Assembly (NCBI GenBank): GCA_017999015.1
Contig: JAGOBZ010000249.1
Coordinates: forward strand, 1-5,179
Origin: Kiritimatiellia bacterium
Lineage (GTDB): Bacteria > Verrucomicrobiota > Kiritimatiellia > RFP12 > UBA1067
Length of the DNA: 5,179 bases
Direction of reading: 5' to 3'
Shown here one piece after another: positions 1 through 5,179 of this stretch (positions are counted from its first letter, which is position 1; the number at the start of each line of letters is the position of its first letter). The notes below the pieces were generated by a model, which worked only from the letters and a program-made list of their open reading frames with translations, ran no database searches and was not told the DNA's origin. Made by a program: the position numbers and the translations under genes.

Positions 1-39
1 GATGAAGCCATGAAGGTTCTGCGGGAAGGGGAGTCCTGA
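1..39 (+). CDS. C-terminal tail of an upstream gene, probably the antitoxin partner of the PIN toxin
   Basis: Frame 1 reads DEAMKVLREGES and then TGA at 37-39; the start lies outside the window. The stop shares its last base with the ATG of the PIN gene (TGATG), which is the tight coupling usual for VapBC-type toxin-antitoxin operons, where the antitoxin comes first. The charged, helical-looking tail fits an antitoxin, but twelve residues cannot identify a family. The antitoxin role is inferred from the neighbour alone. Confidence 0.55.
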   Translation, partial: DEAMKVLREGES

Positions 40-458
40 TGGCGTGGGTCGTGGACAGTTGCGTCATGCTGGATGTCGCCTTGGGAGCGTCCGTGTGGTC
101 GGTCTCTTCAGCCCGTCTGCTTGACCGGTTTGTCGCTGACGGTCTTGCGGCGTGCCCTGTGTCGATGGTCGAGATCGCTCCCTATTTTGACGGCGATGTC
201 GATAAAGAGCGGGTGTTTCTGGATCAGCTCGAGATCCGTCACGATTGGGATTGGTTGCCGGAAGACACGGAGACGGCTGCGGAAGCATGGGCGCGGCAGG
301 TCTATCTCAAGCGTGATAAAAGGGTCGGCAAGCGTCCTGTCGCGGATATCCTGATCGGCGCGTTCGCAATGCGTGCGGGCGGATTGCTGACGCGGAACGC
401 CTGTCATTTCAAAACAGTCTTTCCGGGGTTGCGGATTGAGTCGCCGGTGTTGTCGTAA
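39..458 (+). CDS. PIN-domain ribonuclease, VapC-like type II toxin
   Basis: This 139-residue protein is a single PIN domain, of normal length for VapC toxins. PIN proteins are Mg2+-dependent endoribonucleases; VapC toxins cut tRNA, rRNA or mRNA and are held inactive by a bound antitoxin. The acidic active-site set is visible: D6 in VVDSCVMLD near the N-terminus, E45 in SMVEIAP, D103 in VADILIGAFA, and the closing LLTRNACHF segment with N120, where many members carry D or N. The start at 39 is supported by AAGGGGAG at 26-33 and by the 1-base overlap with the preceding stop, which suggests translational coupling. The DUF268 gene follows after 23 bases. All four motif positions are kept, so it looks active. 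The RNA target cannot be predicted. A PIN nuclease outside a toxin-antitoxin pair is possible but less likely. Confidence 0.9.
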   Translation: MAWVVDSCVMLDVALGASVWSVSSARLLDRFVADGLAACPVSMVEIAPYFDGDVDKERVFLDQLEIRHDWDWLPEDTETAAEAWARQVYLKRDKRVGKRPVADILIGAFAMRAGGLLTRNACHFKTVFPGLRIESPVLS

Positions 459-481
459 AGAAAAGAAGCAGGAGGCTTCAC

Positions 482-1306
482 ATGTCCCCTAGCACGCCGT
501 TCATCGAACGGGTCGCGAAACCGGCTTGCCGCTGGATGGAGGCGTTCGGCCTGAATCCGATCGCGCTGCGCTATGTTTTCCCGGGGCTCGTGGCGGCTGT
601 CCGCGATTATGCCGTGTTGAAACGGCAGAACCGCGCGGCCGGCCGGCCGTTCCGGCTGCGGTTCTCGATGCCGTGTCTGAAAGACCGGTACGAGGACAGC
701 GGCAGCGCCCGCGGCCACTACTTTCATCAGGACTTGCTGGTCGCGCGCCGCATCTTTGCTCGGAAGCCTGAGCGGCACATGGATGTGGGGTCGCGTGTCG
801 ACGGGTTTGTGGCGCATGTGGCGGCGTTCCGCGAGATCGAGGTGTTCGACATCCGTCCGTTGTCCGTGGCGGTGCCGGGTGTCCGGTTTCGTCAGATGGA
901 TCTCATGAATCCGTCTGAAGCCTTTGCGGCGTGTTGCGATTCGCTCTCCTGCCTGCACGCGATCGAGCATTTCGGGCTGGGCAGGTATGGCGATCCGGTG
1001 GACCTCGACGGGCACCTCAAAGGGTTCCACGCGCTGTCGAAGGTGCTGAAACCGGGCGGCATGCTCTACCTGTCGGTCCCGATCGGGCCGGAGCGGATCG
1101 ACTTCAACGCCAACCGGGTGTTTGCCGTGCAGACCCTGCTTGATCTTGCGCGCGATGACTATGAGTTGGCCGGCTTCTCGTATGTGGACGATGCCGGCGC
1201 GCTGCACGAGGATGTCGCGATCACGCCCGAACAGGCGGCGAACAGTTTCGGCTGCCAGTACGGGTGCGGGATTTTCGAGTTCCGCAAGCGACACAACAGA
1301 CCGTAG
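482..1306 (+). CDS. DUF268 family protein with a SAM-methyltransferase-like fold
   Basis: The 274-residue protein matches the DUF268 family, whose biochemical role is not established as far as I know; members often occur near polysaccharide or glycosyltransferase genes. The second half looks like a class I methyltransferase: HMDVGSR at 99-105 in the place of motif I, an acidic residue D123 in VFDIR after the second strand, MDLMN near 139-143, the family signature HAIEHFGLGRYGDP at 159-172, and LKPGGMLYLSVPIG at 189-202 as the typical post-I loop and strand. Motif I lacks the usual glycine-rich GxGxG, so SAM binding is not certain. The N-terminal 95 residues are basic and helical with no signal peptide. 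AGGAGG at 470-475, six bases before the ATG, fixes the start. The gene lies 23 bases after the PIN gene and probably shares its transcript. A sugar or lipid methyltransferase role is inference. Confidence 0.87.
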   Translation: MSPSTPFIERVAKPACRWMEAFGLNPIALRYVFPGLVAAVRDYAVLKRQNRAAGRPFRLRFSMPCLKDRYEDSGSARGHYFHQDLLVARRIFARKPERHMDVGSRVDGFVAHVAAFREIEVFDIRPLSVAVPGVRFRQMDLMNPSEAFAACCDSLSCLHAIEHFGLGRYGDPVDLDGHLKGFHALSKVLKPGGMLYLSVPIGPERIDFNANRVFAVQTLLDLARDDYELAGFSYVDDAGALHEDVAITPEQAANSFGCQYGCGIFEFRKRHNRP

Positions 1307-1317
1307 CCTTTAATCGT

Positions 1318-2259
1318 TCAGTCCTTCGGCCGAAGCGAGGGCTTGACATGTGGGTCACGGTTTGAACCCGTTATTCGTCGGCACGCGGTGGGAGTTTGGC
1401 CGGTTCGATTGGAGAACATCTTCGAAAAGTAAAAGACGTTGGAGAAACCGGTCTGATGGGCGATCTCCGTGACGGAGAGATCGGTCTGTTGCAGCAGCAC
1501 GCGCGCCCGGTTGATGCGGGTCTCAAGCTGATAGGCGAGCGGCGCGTGTCCGGTCTCCTTCTGAAACAGGCGGCGGAAGACGGTGTAGCTCATCCCGAGC
1601 GAGGCGGCCAACCTGCGGAAATCGATGCGCTGGAAGGCGCGCGCAATGATCTGTTCGCGCGCCGCGGTGATTTTGAGCCGCGCGGAACGGCACTCGCTGG
1701 AGGCGTTCACGCGGGTAAAGAGTACGAGGCGTGTGATCAGCGTGATCATGTCGGCGAAAACCAGCGGCGCGGTTTCGGGCGACGTGTCGCCGACGTGGTG
1801 GGCGATCTTGCGGATCAGCGCCACCGTCTCTTCGGTGGCGGCGCCGCGCAGGATCGGCTCTCCCGGGGTGAAGAAAGCGTGCATCAGATGGCGCGCGTAA
1901 TCGCCGTCAAAGCCCACGAAGTTTTCATCCCAGCCGGTCGCGGGGTCGGGGCGGAAGCGGTGCCATTCGCCGGGGAAAAGGATGAAGAGGTCGCCGGCTT
2001 GCAGCGCGAGGTGGGGGCAGGTGGCGGTCTCGAGGATGCCGCCGCCGCGGGTGATGGCCAGAAGCTGGTATTCGGAAAAGACGCGCCCCTTTTCCCAGTC
2101 GTAAAGATAGGGGGCGGGGTGGTGCTCTTTGGCGGGGTAAGGTTTGCCGGGCGGAAAGGCCTCGAATCCGGCGTCGAGCACGCGGACTCCCCAGATCAAG
2201 GCATCGCGGCCGGGCGGGTGGTAGGCAGTCAAGAAATCGCGGGATCGGCCTTGTTTCAT
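1318..2259 (-). CDS. AraC/XylS-family transcriptional regulator with N-terminal cupin sensor domain
   Basis: The 313-residue protein has the classic two-part layout. Residues about 35-125 form a cupin-like ligand-binding domain, with YQLLAITRGGG (64-74) and the turn AGDLFILFPGEWHRF (88-102). Residues about 205-295 form the AraC DNA-binding domain with two helix-turn-helix units: FRRLAASLGMSYTVFRRLF (214-232) and the signature half SVTEIAHQTGFSNVFYFSKM (262-281) followed by FSNRTGQTP. Regulators of this layout usually sense a sugar or other small metabolite in the cytoplasm and activate nearby genes; the ligand here is unknown. The ATG at 2259 has no convincing Shine-Dalgarno sequence. The gene diverges from gapA and converges on the DUF268 gene, 11 bases between stops. 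Residues after about 295 are a short basic tail beyond the domain. Family call is secure; control of gapA or the downstream exported protein is only a guess. Confidence 0.95.
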   Translation of the reverse strand: MKQGRSRDFLTAYHPPGRDALIWGVRVLDAGFEAFPPGKPYPAKEHHPAPYLYDWEKGRVFSEYQLLAITRGGGILETATCPHLALQAGDLFILFPGEWHRFRPDPATGWDENFVGFDGDYARHLMHAFFTPGEPILRGAATEETVALIRKIAHHVGDTSPETAPLVFADMITLITRLVLFTRVNASSECRSARLKITAAREQIIARAFQRIDFRRLAASLGMSYTVFRRLFQKETGHAPLAYQLETRINRARVLLQQTDLSVTEIAHQTGFSNVFYFSKMFSNRTGQTPTACRRITGSNRDPHVKPSLRPKD

Positions 2260-2271
2260 GGTGTGGTCTGT

Positions 2272-2300
2272 AGCTTACCCGCACGAAAGGAAGGTGTAAA
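2272..2300 (-). promoter_or_regulatory. Weak candidate promoter for the AraC-family gene
   Basis: On the - strand TTTACA (2300-2295) and TAAGCT (2277-2272) are 17 bases apart. The -35 is one base from consensus, but the -10 matches only three of six. Transcription would start about six bases before the ATG at 2259, giving a nearly leaderless message, which would agree with the missing ribosome binding site. Evidence is thin. Confidence 0.25.
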
Positions 2301-2311
2301 GCGTCATTCTG

Positions 2312-2333
2312 AATCGATGGAATGGTATCGATT
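2312..2333. promoter_or_regulatory. Inverted repeat, candidate operator between araC-type gene and gapA
   Basis: AATCGAT (2312-2318) and ATCGATT (2327-2333) form a perfect 7-base inverted repeat with an 8-base spacer; the half-site centres are 14-15 bases apart, about one and a half helical turns. It lies upstream of both divergent promoters, just before the gapA -35. A dimeric regulator could bind here. AraC proteins more often bind direct repeats, so the neighbour is not necessarily the binder. Confidence 0.35.
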
Positions 2334-2348
2334 TAGTTGAATTCCAGA

Positions 2349-2377
2349 TTGACGGGCGGACGGGGAATGCGTATCCT
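2349..2377 (+). promoter_or_regulatory. Probable sigma70-type promoter of gapA
   Basis: TTGACG (2349-2354, five of six to consensus) and TATCCT (2372-2377, four of six) are separated by the optimal 17 bases. Transcription would start near 2384 and give a leader of about 124 bases before the gapA ATG. It is the best promoter-like pair in the intergenic region. No experimental support. Confidence 0.5.
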
Positions 2378-2408
2378 ACTTCGCCAATCATGCAGGGTGC
2401 GCAGGCTC

Positions 2409-2449
2409 TTTTTCCGGATGAACGGCCGGAAGGCGCGGCGGGTTCCGGC
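2409..2449 (+). other. gapA leader segment with two alternative hairpins
   Basis: TTCCGG (2412-2417), GCCGGAA (2425-2431) and TTCCGGC (2443-2449) occur in order. The middle segment can pair with the first (6 bp, 8-base loop) or with the third (7 bp, 11-base loop), but not both. Neither hairpin is followed by a U-run, so this is not a plain attenuator. No known riboswitch class is recognised. The structures are short and may be incidental in GC-rich sequence. Confidence 0.3.
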
Positions 2450-2493
2450 ATGGTTGGGTCGGCAAGGCCGGTCTCTGTTGTCCTTAAACAGCG

Positions 2494-2499
2494 AAGGAG
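2494..2499 (+). promoter_or_regulatory. Ribosome binding site that fixes the gapA start
   Basis: AAGGAG lies eight bases before the ATG at 2508. The reading frame is open further upstream, to a TTG at 2337, so this site is what decides the true start. Confidence 0.85.
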
Positions 2500-2507
2500 T
2501 AAAGAAA

Positions 2508-3509
2508 ATGGCGATCAAGGTTGGTATCAATGGGTTTGGCCGTATCGGCCGTATGGTGTTCCGCGCGGCGATCAAGAATTTCTCGAACGAGATCGAAATT
2601 GTCGGCATCAATGATCTGCTGGATCCCGATTATCTGGCTTACATGCTGATGTACGATTCCGTGCATGGCCGGTTCCAGGGCGAAGTGTCGGTTGAAGGCA
2701 ACAACCTGATCGTGAACGGCAAAAAGATCCGCCTGACTGCGGAGAAGGATCCTGCGGCTCTGAAGTGGAACGAAGTCGGCGCCGACATCGTGGTCGAGTC
2801 GACCGGCCTCTTCCTGACGAAGGAGACGGCGGAAGCGCACATCAAGGCGGGCGCGAAGAAGGTGATCCTGTCGGCGCCGTCGAAGGACGACACCCCGATG
2901 TTCGTCTATGGCGTGAACCACAAGAGCTACGCCGGCCAGACCATCATCTCGAACGCCTCCTGCACGACCAACTGCCTGGCGCCGGTCGCCAAGGTTTTGA
3001 ACGACACCTTCGGGATCGTCAAAGGCCTGATGACCACGGTGCACGCCGCTACGGCGACGCAGAAGACGGTGGACGGCCCCTCCAAGAAGGATTGGCGCGG
3101 CGGCCGCGGCATCCTCGAGAACATCATCCCGTCGAGCACCGGCGCGGCCAAGGCGGTCGGCAAGGTGATCCCAGAGCTGAACAAGAAGCTCACCGGCATG
3201 GCGTTCCGCGTGCCGACCTCCGATGTGTCGGTGGTTGATCTGACGGTTGAACTCGCGAAGGGAACCACCTACGATCAGATCAAGGCGGCGATGAAGGCGG
3301 CTGCTGACGGCGAGCTGAAGGGTGTTCTCGGTTACACCGAGGACAAGGTGGTTTCGACCGATTTCCGCGGCGAGGCCAAGACCTCGATTTTCGACGCCGA
3401 AGCCGGCATCATGCTCGACTCGACCTTCGTCAAGATCGTGGCGTGGTACGACAATGAGTGGGGCTATTCCAACAAGGTGCTGGAGATGGCCAAGGTCATT
3501 GCGAAGTAA
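2508..3509 (+). CDS. gapA: Glyceraldehyde-3-phosphate dehydrogenase, type I, NAD-dependent
   Basis: This 333-residue enzyme converts glyceraldehyde 3-phosphate, NAD+ and phosphate to 1,3-bisphosphoglycerate in glycolysis, as a cytoplasmic homotetramer. The N-terminal Rossmann domain starts GINGFGRIGRMVFRA (6-20), with D36 after the second strand favouring NAD+ over NADP+. The catalytic cysteine is C152 in SNASCTTNCLAP, with H179 in TTVHAATATQK as the base. PSSTGAAKAVG (208-218) and R234 in FRVPT form the phosphate sites, and WYDNEWGYS (313-321) ends the catalytic domain; the DGPSKKDWRGGR loop (189-200) is close to E. coli GapA. Length is normal. The ATG at 2508 is chosen because AAGGAG at 2494-2499 lies eight bases upstream and family homology begins exactly at MAIKVGING. 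Codons favour AAG, ATC and GAC/GTC forms, fitting high expression. It has its own promoter and terminator, so it is probably monocistronic. Confidence 0.99.
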   Translation: MAIKVGINGFGRIGRMVFRAAIKNFSNEIEIVGINDLLDPDYLAYMLMYDSVHGRFQGEVSVEGNNLIVNGKKIRLTAEKDPAALKWNEVGADIVVESTGLFLTKETAEAHIKAGAKKVILSAPSKDDTPMFVYGVNHKSYAGQTIISNASCTTNCLAPVAKVLNDTFGIVKGLMTTVHAATATQKTVDGPSKKDWRGGRGILENIIPSSTGAAKAVGKVIPELNKKLTGMAFRVPTSDVSVVDLTVELAKGTTYDQIKAAMKAAADGELKGVLGYTEDKVVSTDFRGEAKTSIFDAEAGIMLDSTFVKIVAWYDNEWGYSNKVLEMAKVIAK

Positions 3510-3537
3510 GCGCGTCGCGCCGATCGTTTTGACACCG

Positions 3538-3580
3538 AACGCCGTTCCTGCCCACGCGGGGACGGCGTTTATAATTTTTA
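3538..3580 (+). terminator. Intrinsic terminator of gapA
   Basis: AACGCCGT (3538-3545) pairs with ACGGCGTT (3562-3569), and the stem continues inward through TCCTGC/GCGGGG with two G-U pairs, to give about 14 bp closed by a CCAC tetraloop. The T/A-rich tract TTTATAATTTTTA follows at once. It begins 28 bases after the gapA stop and separates gapA from the next gene. Confidence 0.92.
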
Positions 3581-3590
3581 CGGTGTACCG

Positions 3591-3619
3591 TTGCTGATTC
3601 CTCGTCTCATGGTCATAAT
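3591..3619 (+). promoter_or_regulatory. Candidate promoter for the exported protein gene
   Basis: TTGCTG (3591-3596) and CATAAT (3614-3619, five of six to TATAAT) are 17 bases apart, just after the gapA terminator. The -35 is weak (three of six), as would be expected of an activator-dependent promoter, but that reading is inference. The start of transcription would be near 3626, with a leader of about 43 bases. Confidence 0.4.
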
Positions 3620-3668
3620 AATAAATGCGTACTTGCTAATCGCAGCACTTATCCGAAAGGGAAAGAAG

Positions 3669-5179
3669 ATGAGATGGGTTCGGTTGGACGTGATCGGTTG
3701 GACGGCGGCCGTGTGGATGCTGTGCGGCGTGGCGGTAAGGGCGGAAGCCCAACAGGAAGGGCAGGCCGGCGTGTCCGGTCGCGTGGCGCTGTTGGATGAT
3801 GCCTTGCCCGGGCATGACCGCGCGGCGAACGCGCGGCTGGCCGTCGCGTTGACAGCCAAGGGGTTCGAGGTCACGCGGCTGACGGCGGAACAGCTTCTCG
3901 AGTCCGACGCGCTGGCGGTGCAGCGCTTCAGCGTGCTGGTCTTGACGCACTGCGACGCGCTGCCGGCCGGGGCGGTGAGGACAGTGGACCGACTGGCGCG
4001 CGAGGGCGTCCACACGTTCTGCATCGGCGGTCCGTTCGCTGACCGGTCGCTCTGGCGCGTCGACGGGCGCTGGCTCGATGCGGCCGGACGAGCGGCGCTC
4101 GCGGAACGCGTGGTGCCCGCGTACCGGCCGTTTGAGATCAAGGCGGGCATGGACCTTGCCGCATGGCGCCGGGCGAGTTCCGAAGGTGCCGCGAACAACA
4201 CCTTTTCGCTCGTGCCGGAAGGGCCCGAAGCGACGTTCTGCCTGCGTATGGATATTGAACGGCTGCAAGGCTGGGAGATCCGCCATTCGCCCGAGGTGGC
4301 CCGGCTGTTCGGGCAAGGCGACGACTTTGTGACCTTTTGCGCAAGAAGCGGCGAGCCCATGGCGCAACTCGCGGTGGAAATCATCGAGCGCGACGGGTCG
4401 CGCTGGATCGCCGTGGCCGAACTGACCCACGCATGGCGCCGGGTCGGTCTGCCGCTGGCCGCATTTCAATACTGGCGGGATTCGGCGACGAAGGGGCGGC
4501 GCGGCGGCAAAAACGACCGTCTGCGTGCGGACCAGGCGGTGCGCATCTGCTTCGGCATGTCAGCCTCGCATACGCCCGCGATGGTCGGAGGCTCGCATAC
4601 GGTGTGGCTGACCGATGTGGGATCGGCACGCGATCCTTTCGCTGCGGCGGATCTTGCGCTGCCGCCTGCGGAGCTCTCGCTGGAAGGCCTCTACCCGCGT
4701 TACAAAACGCATGCGGTGACAGGCGAGGTGTCGGTGGCCGGCACGGTCTGCCGGGATGTTGTGTGCGCGATTCCGCGCACGCGCGGCGAAGGCTACGGTC
4801 GCGGCGCGAAGTGGCGGTTTGTGACGCTCGCCGAGGCGCGCCGGCCTGACGGCAGGACGGGCGGCGCATGCGAATGGCTGTTGCTGAACAGCCATTCGAA
4901 CAGGGCCGGGAGCGTGTTTGCTGGGTTCGGTTACCGTGACCCCGGTGTGTGGAGCACGCCGCCTGTCTTACCGCGCGTGGTGTCGGCGCTTGAGCGCGTG
5001 ACACGCGGAACGATGCTCGAAACGGCCGGGCCCGGGCAGTTCGCGTATTGGCCGGGCGAGCCGGTCACATTCGGCGCGTCGGTCCGGCGGTTCGGCGTGG
5101 CGCCGCGCGAGGGGACAGTGACCTTCAGCGTGGAGCGTGACGGACGCACGGTTTGGCGCGCGCCAGTGACGAGAACATT
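3669..5179 (+). CDS. Large exported multidomain protein, probably carbohydrate-active (N-terminal 503 residues; runs off the window)
   Basis: The frame from ATG 3669 stays open for 503 codons to the window edge. Residues 1-27 look like a Sec signal peptide: basic start MRWVRLD, hydrophobic core, and AEA before Q28 as the cleavage site. Residues about 38-125 alternate strands and helices (RVALLDD, VLVLTHCDALP, GVHTFCIGGPFA), like the flavodoxin/class I glutamine amidotransferase-like domain of some beta-galactosidases; no catalytic triad is evident. Residues about 178-322 look like a jelly-roll carbohydrate-binding domain (FVTFCARSGEPMAQLAVEI, RDGSRWIAV, WRRVGLP, HTVWLTDVG). Residues about 345-430 form another beta-rich unit ending SVFAGFGYRDPGVW, and 457 onward (FAYWPGEPVTFGASV) starts an immunoglobulin-like sandwich. 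A catalytic domain, if any, would lie beyond the window. AAAGGG at 3656-3661 is a possible ribosome binding site. Glycoside hydrolase or polysaccharide-binding function is inference. Confidence 0.82.
   Translation, partial: MRWVRLDVIGWTAAVWMLCGVAVRAEAQQEGQAGVSGRVALLDDALPGHDRAANARLAVALTAKGFEVTRLTAEQLLESDALAVQRFSVLVLTHCDALPAGAVRTVDRLAREGVHTFCIGGPFADRSLWRVDGRWLDAAGRAALAERVVPAYRPFEIKAGMDLAAWRRASSEGAANNTFSLVPEGPEATFCLRMDIERLQGWEIRHSPEVARLFGQGDDFVTFCARSGEPMAQLAVEIIERDGSRWIAVAELTHAWRRVGLPLAAFQYWRDSATKGRRGGKNDRLRADQAVRICFGMSASHTPAMVGGSHTVWLTDVGSARDPFAAADLALPPAELSLEGLYPRYKTHAVTGEVSVAGTVCRDVVCAIPRTRGEGYGRGAKWRFVTLAEARRPDGRTGGACEWLLLNSHSNRAGSVFAGFGYRDPGVWSTPPVLPRVVSALERVTRGTMLETAGPGQFAYWPGEPVTFGASVRRFGVAPREGTVTFSVERDGRTVWRAPVTRT
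4871..4898. repeat. Perfect 12-bp inverted repeat with 4-base loop inside the exported protein gene
   Basis: CGAATGGCTGTT (4871-4882) and AACAGCCATTCG (4887-4898) are exact reverse complements around a GCTG loop. They encode about residues 401-410 (CEWLLLNSHS) of the exported protein. No T-run follows, so it is not an intrinsic terminator. The match itself is certain; a function is not. Confidence 0.6.

Noticed and set aside
404..1294. 296-codon open frame on the - strand across the DUF268 gene
   Set aside because: It is antisense to a gene with a clear family signature and strong ribosome binding site; its translation is rich in R, H and P without any recognisable domain, as expected of a GC-rich shadow frame.
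1324..1335. Palindrome CTTCGGCCGAAG at the convergent gene ends, considered as a two-way terminator
   Set aside because: It has no loop of workable size beyond a 6-base arm, no T-run on either side, and lies inside the last codons of the AraC-family gene. A 12-base palindrome is expected about once in this length.
1461..1483. Inverted repeat CGATCTC / GAGATCG inside the AraC-family gene
   Set aside because: It encodes the conserved second helix-turn-helix (SVTEIAH region), so the bases are explained by protein constraint; no further signal surrounds it.
1396..2340. 314-codon open frame on the + strand opposite the AraC-family gene
   Set aside because: The - strand protein has both helix-turn-helix motifs and a cupin. 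The + frame gives a G/A/V/R-rich product without domains and would run through the gapA promoter region.
2337..2507. N-terminal extension of gapA from a TTG at 2337 (57 extra residues)
   Set aside because: GAPDH homology begins at MAIKVGING with AAGGAG correctly placed, the extension is an arginine-rich non-domain sequence, and the probable promoter at 2349-2377 lies inside it.
3578..4469. Two overlapping - strand frames of 268 and 277 codons
   Set aside because: They lie antisense to the exported protein gene and run across the gapA terminator end; their translations are low-complexity S/R/A- or R/H/P-rich with no motif.
4565..4601. Direct repeat CTCGCATACG, two copies 27 bases apart
   Set aside because: Both copies are in frame and encode the same SHT tripeptide in a jelly-roll-like stretch; only two short copies exist, so neither a CRISPR array nor a mobile element is indicated.
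4337..5004. A 170-codon + frame and a 207-codon - frame near the right end
   Set aside because: Both are out of frame with, and inside, the 503-codon frame that has a signal peptide and domain-like sequence; both give arginine- and alanine-rich products.

Overview
The window is GC-rich bacterial chromosome carrying four complete genes, the last codons of a fifth and the first 503 codons of a sixth. The organism cannot be fixed from the sequence alone. A monocistronic, E. coli GapA-like GAPDH sits next to a very large exported beta-rich protein with a trypsin-unlike, carbohydrate-active look (flavodoxin-like domain followed by jelly-roll-like domains). From memory, this mix resembles the PVC superphylum (Kiritimatiellota, Lentisphaerae or Verrucomicrobia). 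That placement is inference and should be held loosely.

Left part (1-1306, + strand): the last 12 codons of a small gene, probably an antitoxin, end in a TGATG stop/start overlap with a PIN-domain VapC-like ribonuclease toxin. A DUF268 (methyltransferase-fold) gene follows 23 bases later with its own strong ribosome binding site. The three genes probably share a transcript.

Middle (1318-2507): an AraC-family regulator on the - strand converges on the DUF268 gene, leaving 11 bases between the stop codons. Its start faces gapA across a 248-base intergenic region. That region holds a good sigma70-type promoter for gapA, a weak one for the regulator, a 7-base inverted repeat that could be an operator, and a roughly 120-base gapA leader with three mutually complementary short segments.

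Right part (2508-5179): gapA, an NAD-type glyceraldehyde-3-phosphate dehydrogenase with all catalytic residues, ends at a textbook intrinsic terminator. A new promoter-like sequence then precedes a long reading frame that stays open from 3669 to the window edge. Because it has no stop inside the window it is easily missed, but it occupies the last 1.5 kb. It has a signal peptide and several extracellular-type domains, and a perfect 12-base-pair hairpin lies inside it.

No clearly new system is visible. The leads most worth checking are the toxin/DUF268 pairing, the exported multidomain protein, and the intragenic hairpin.
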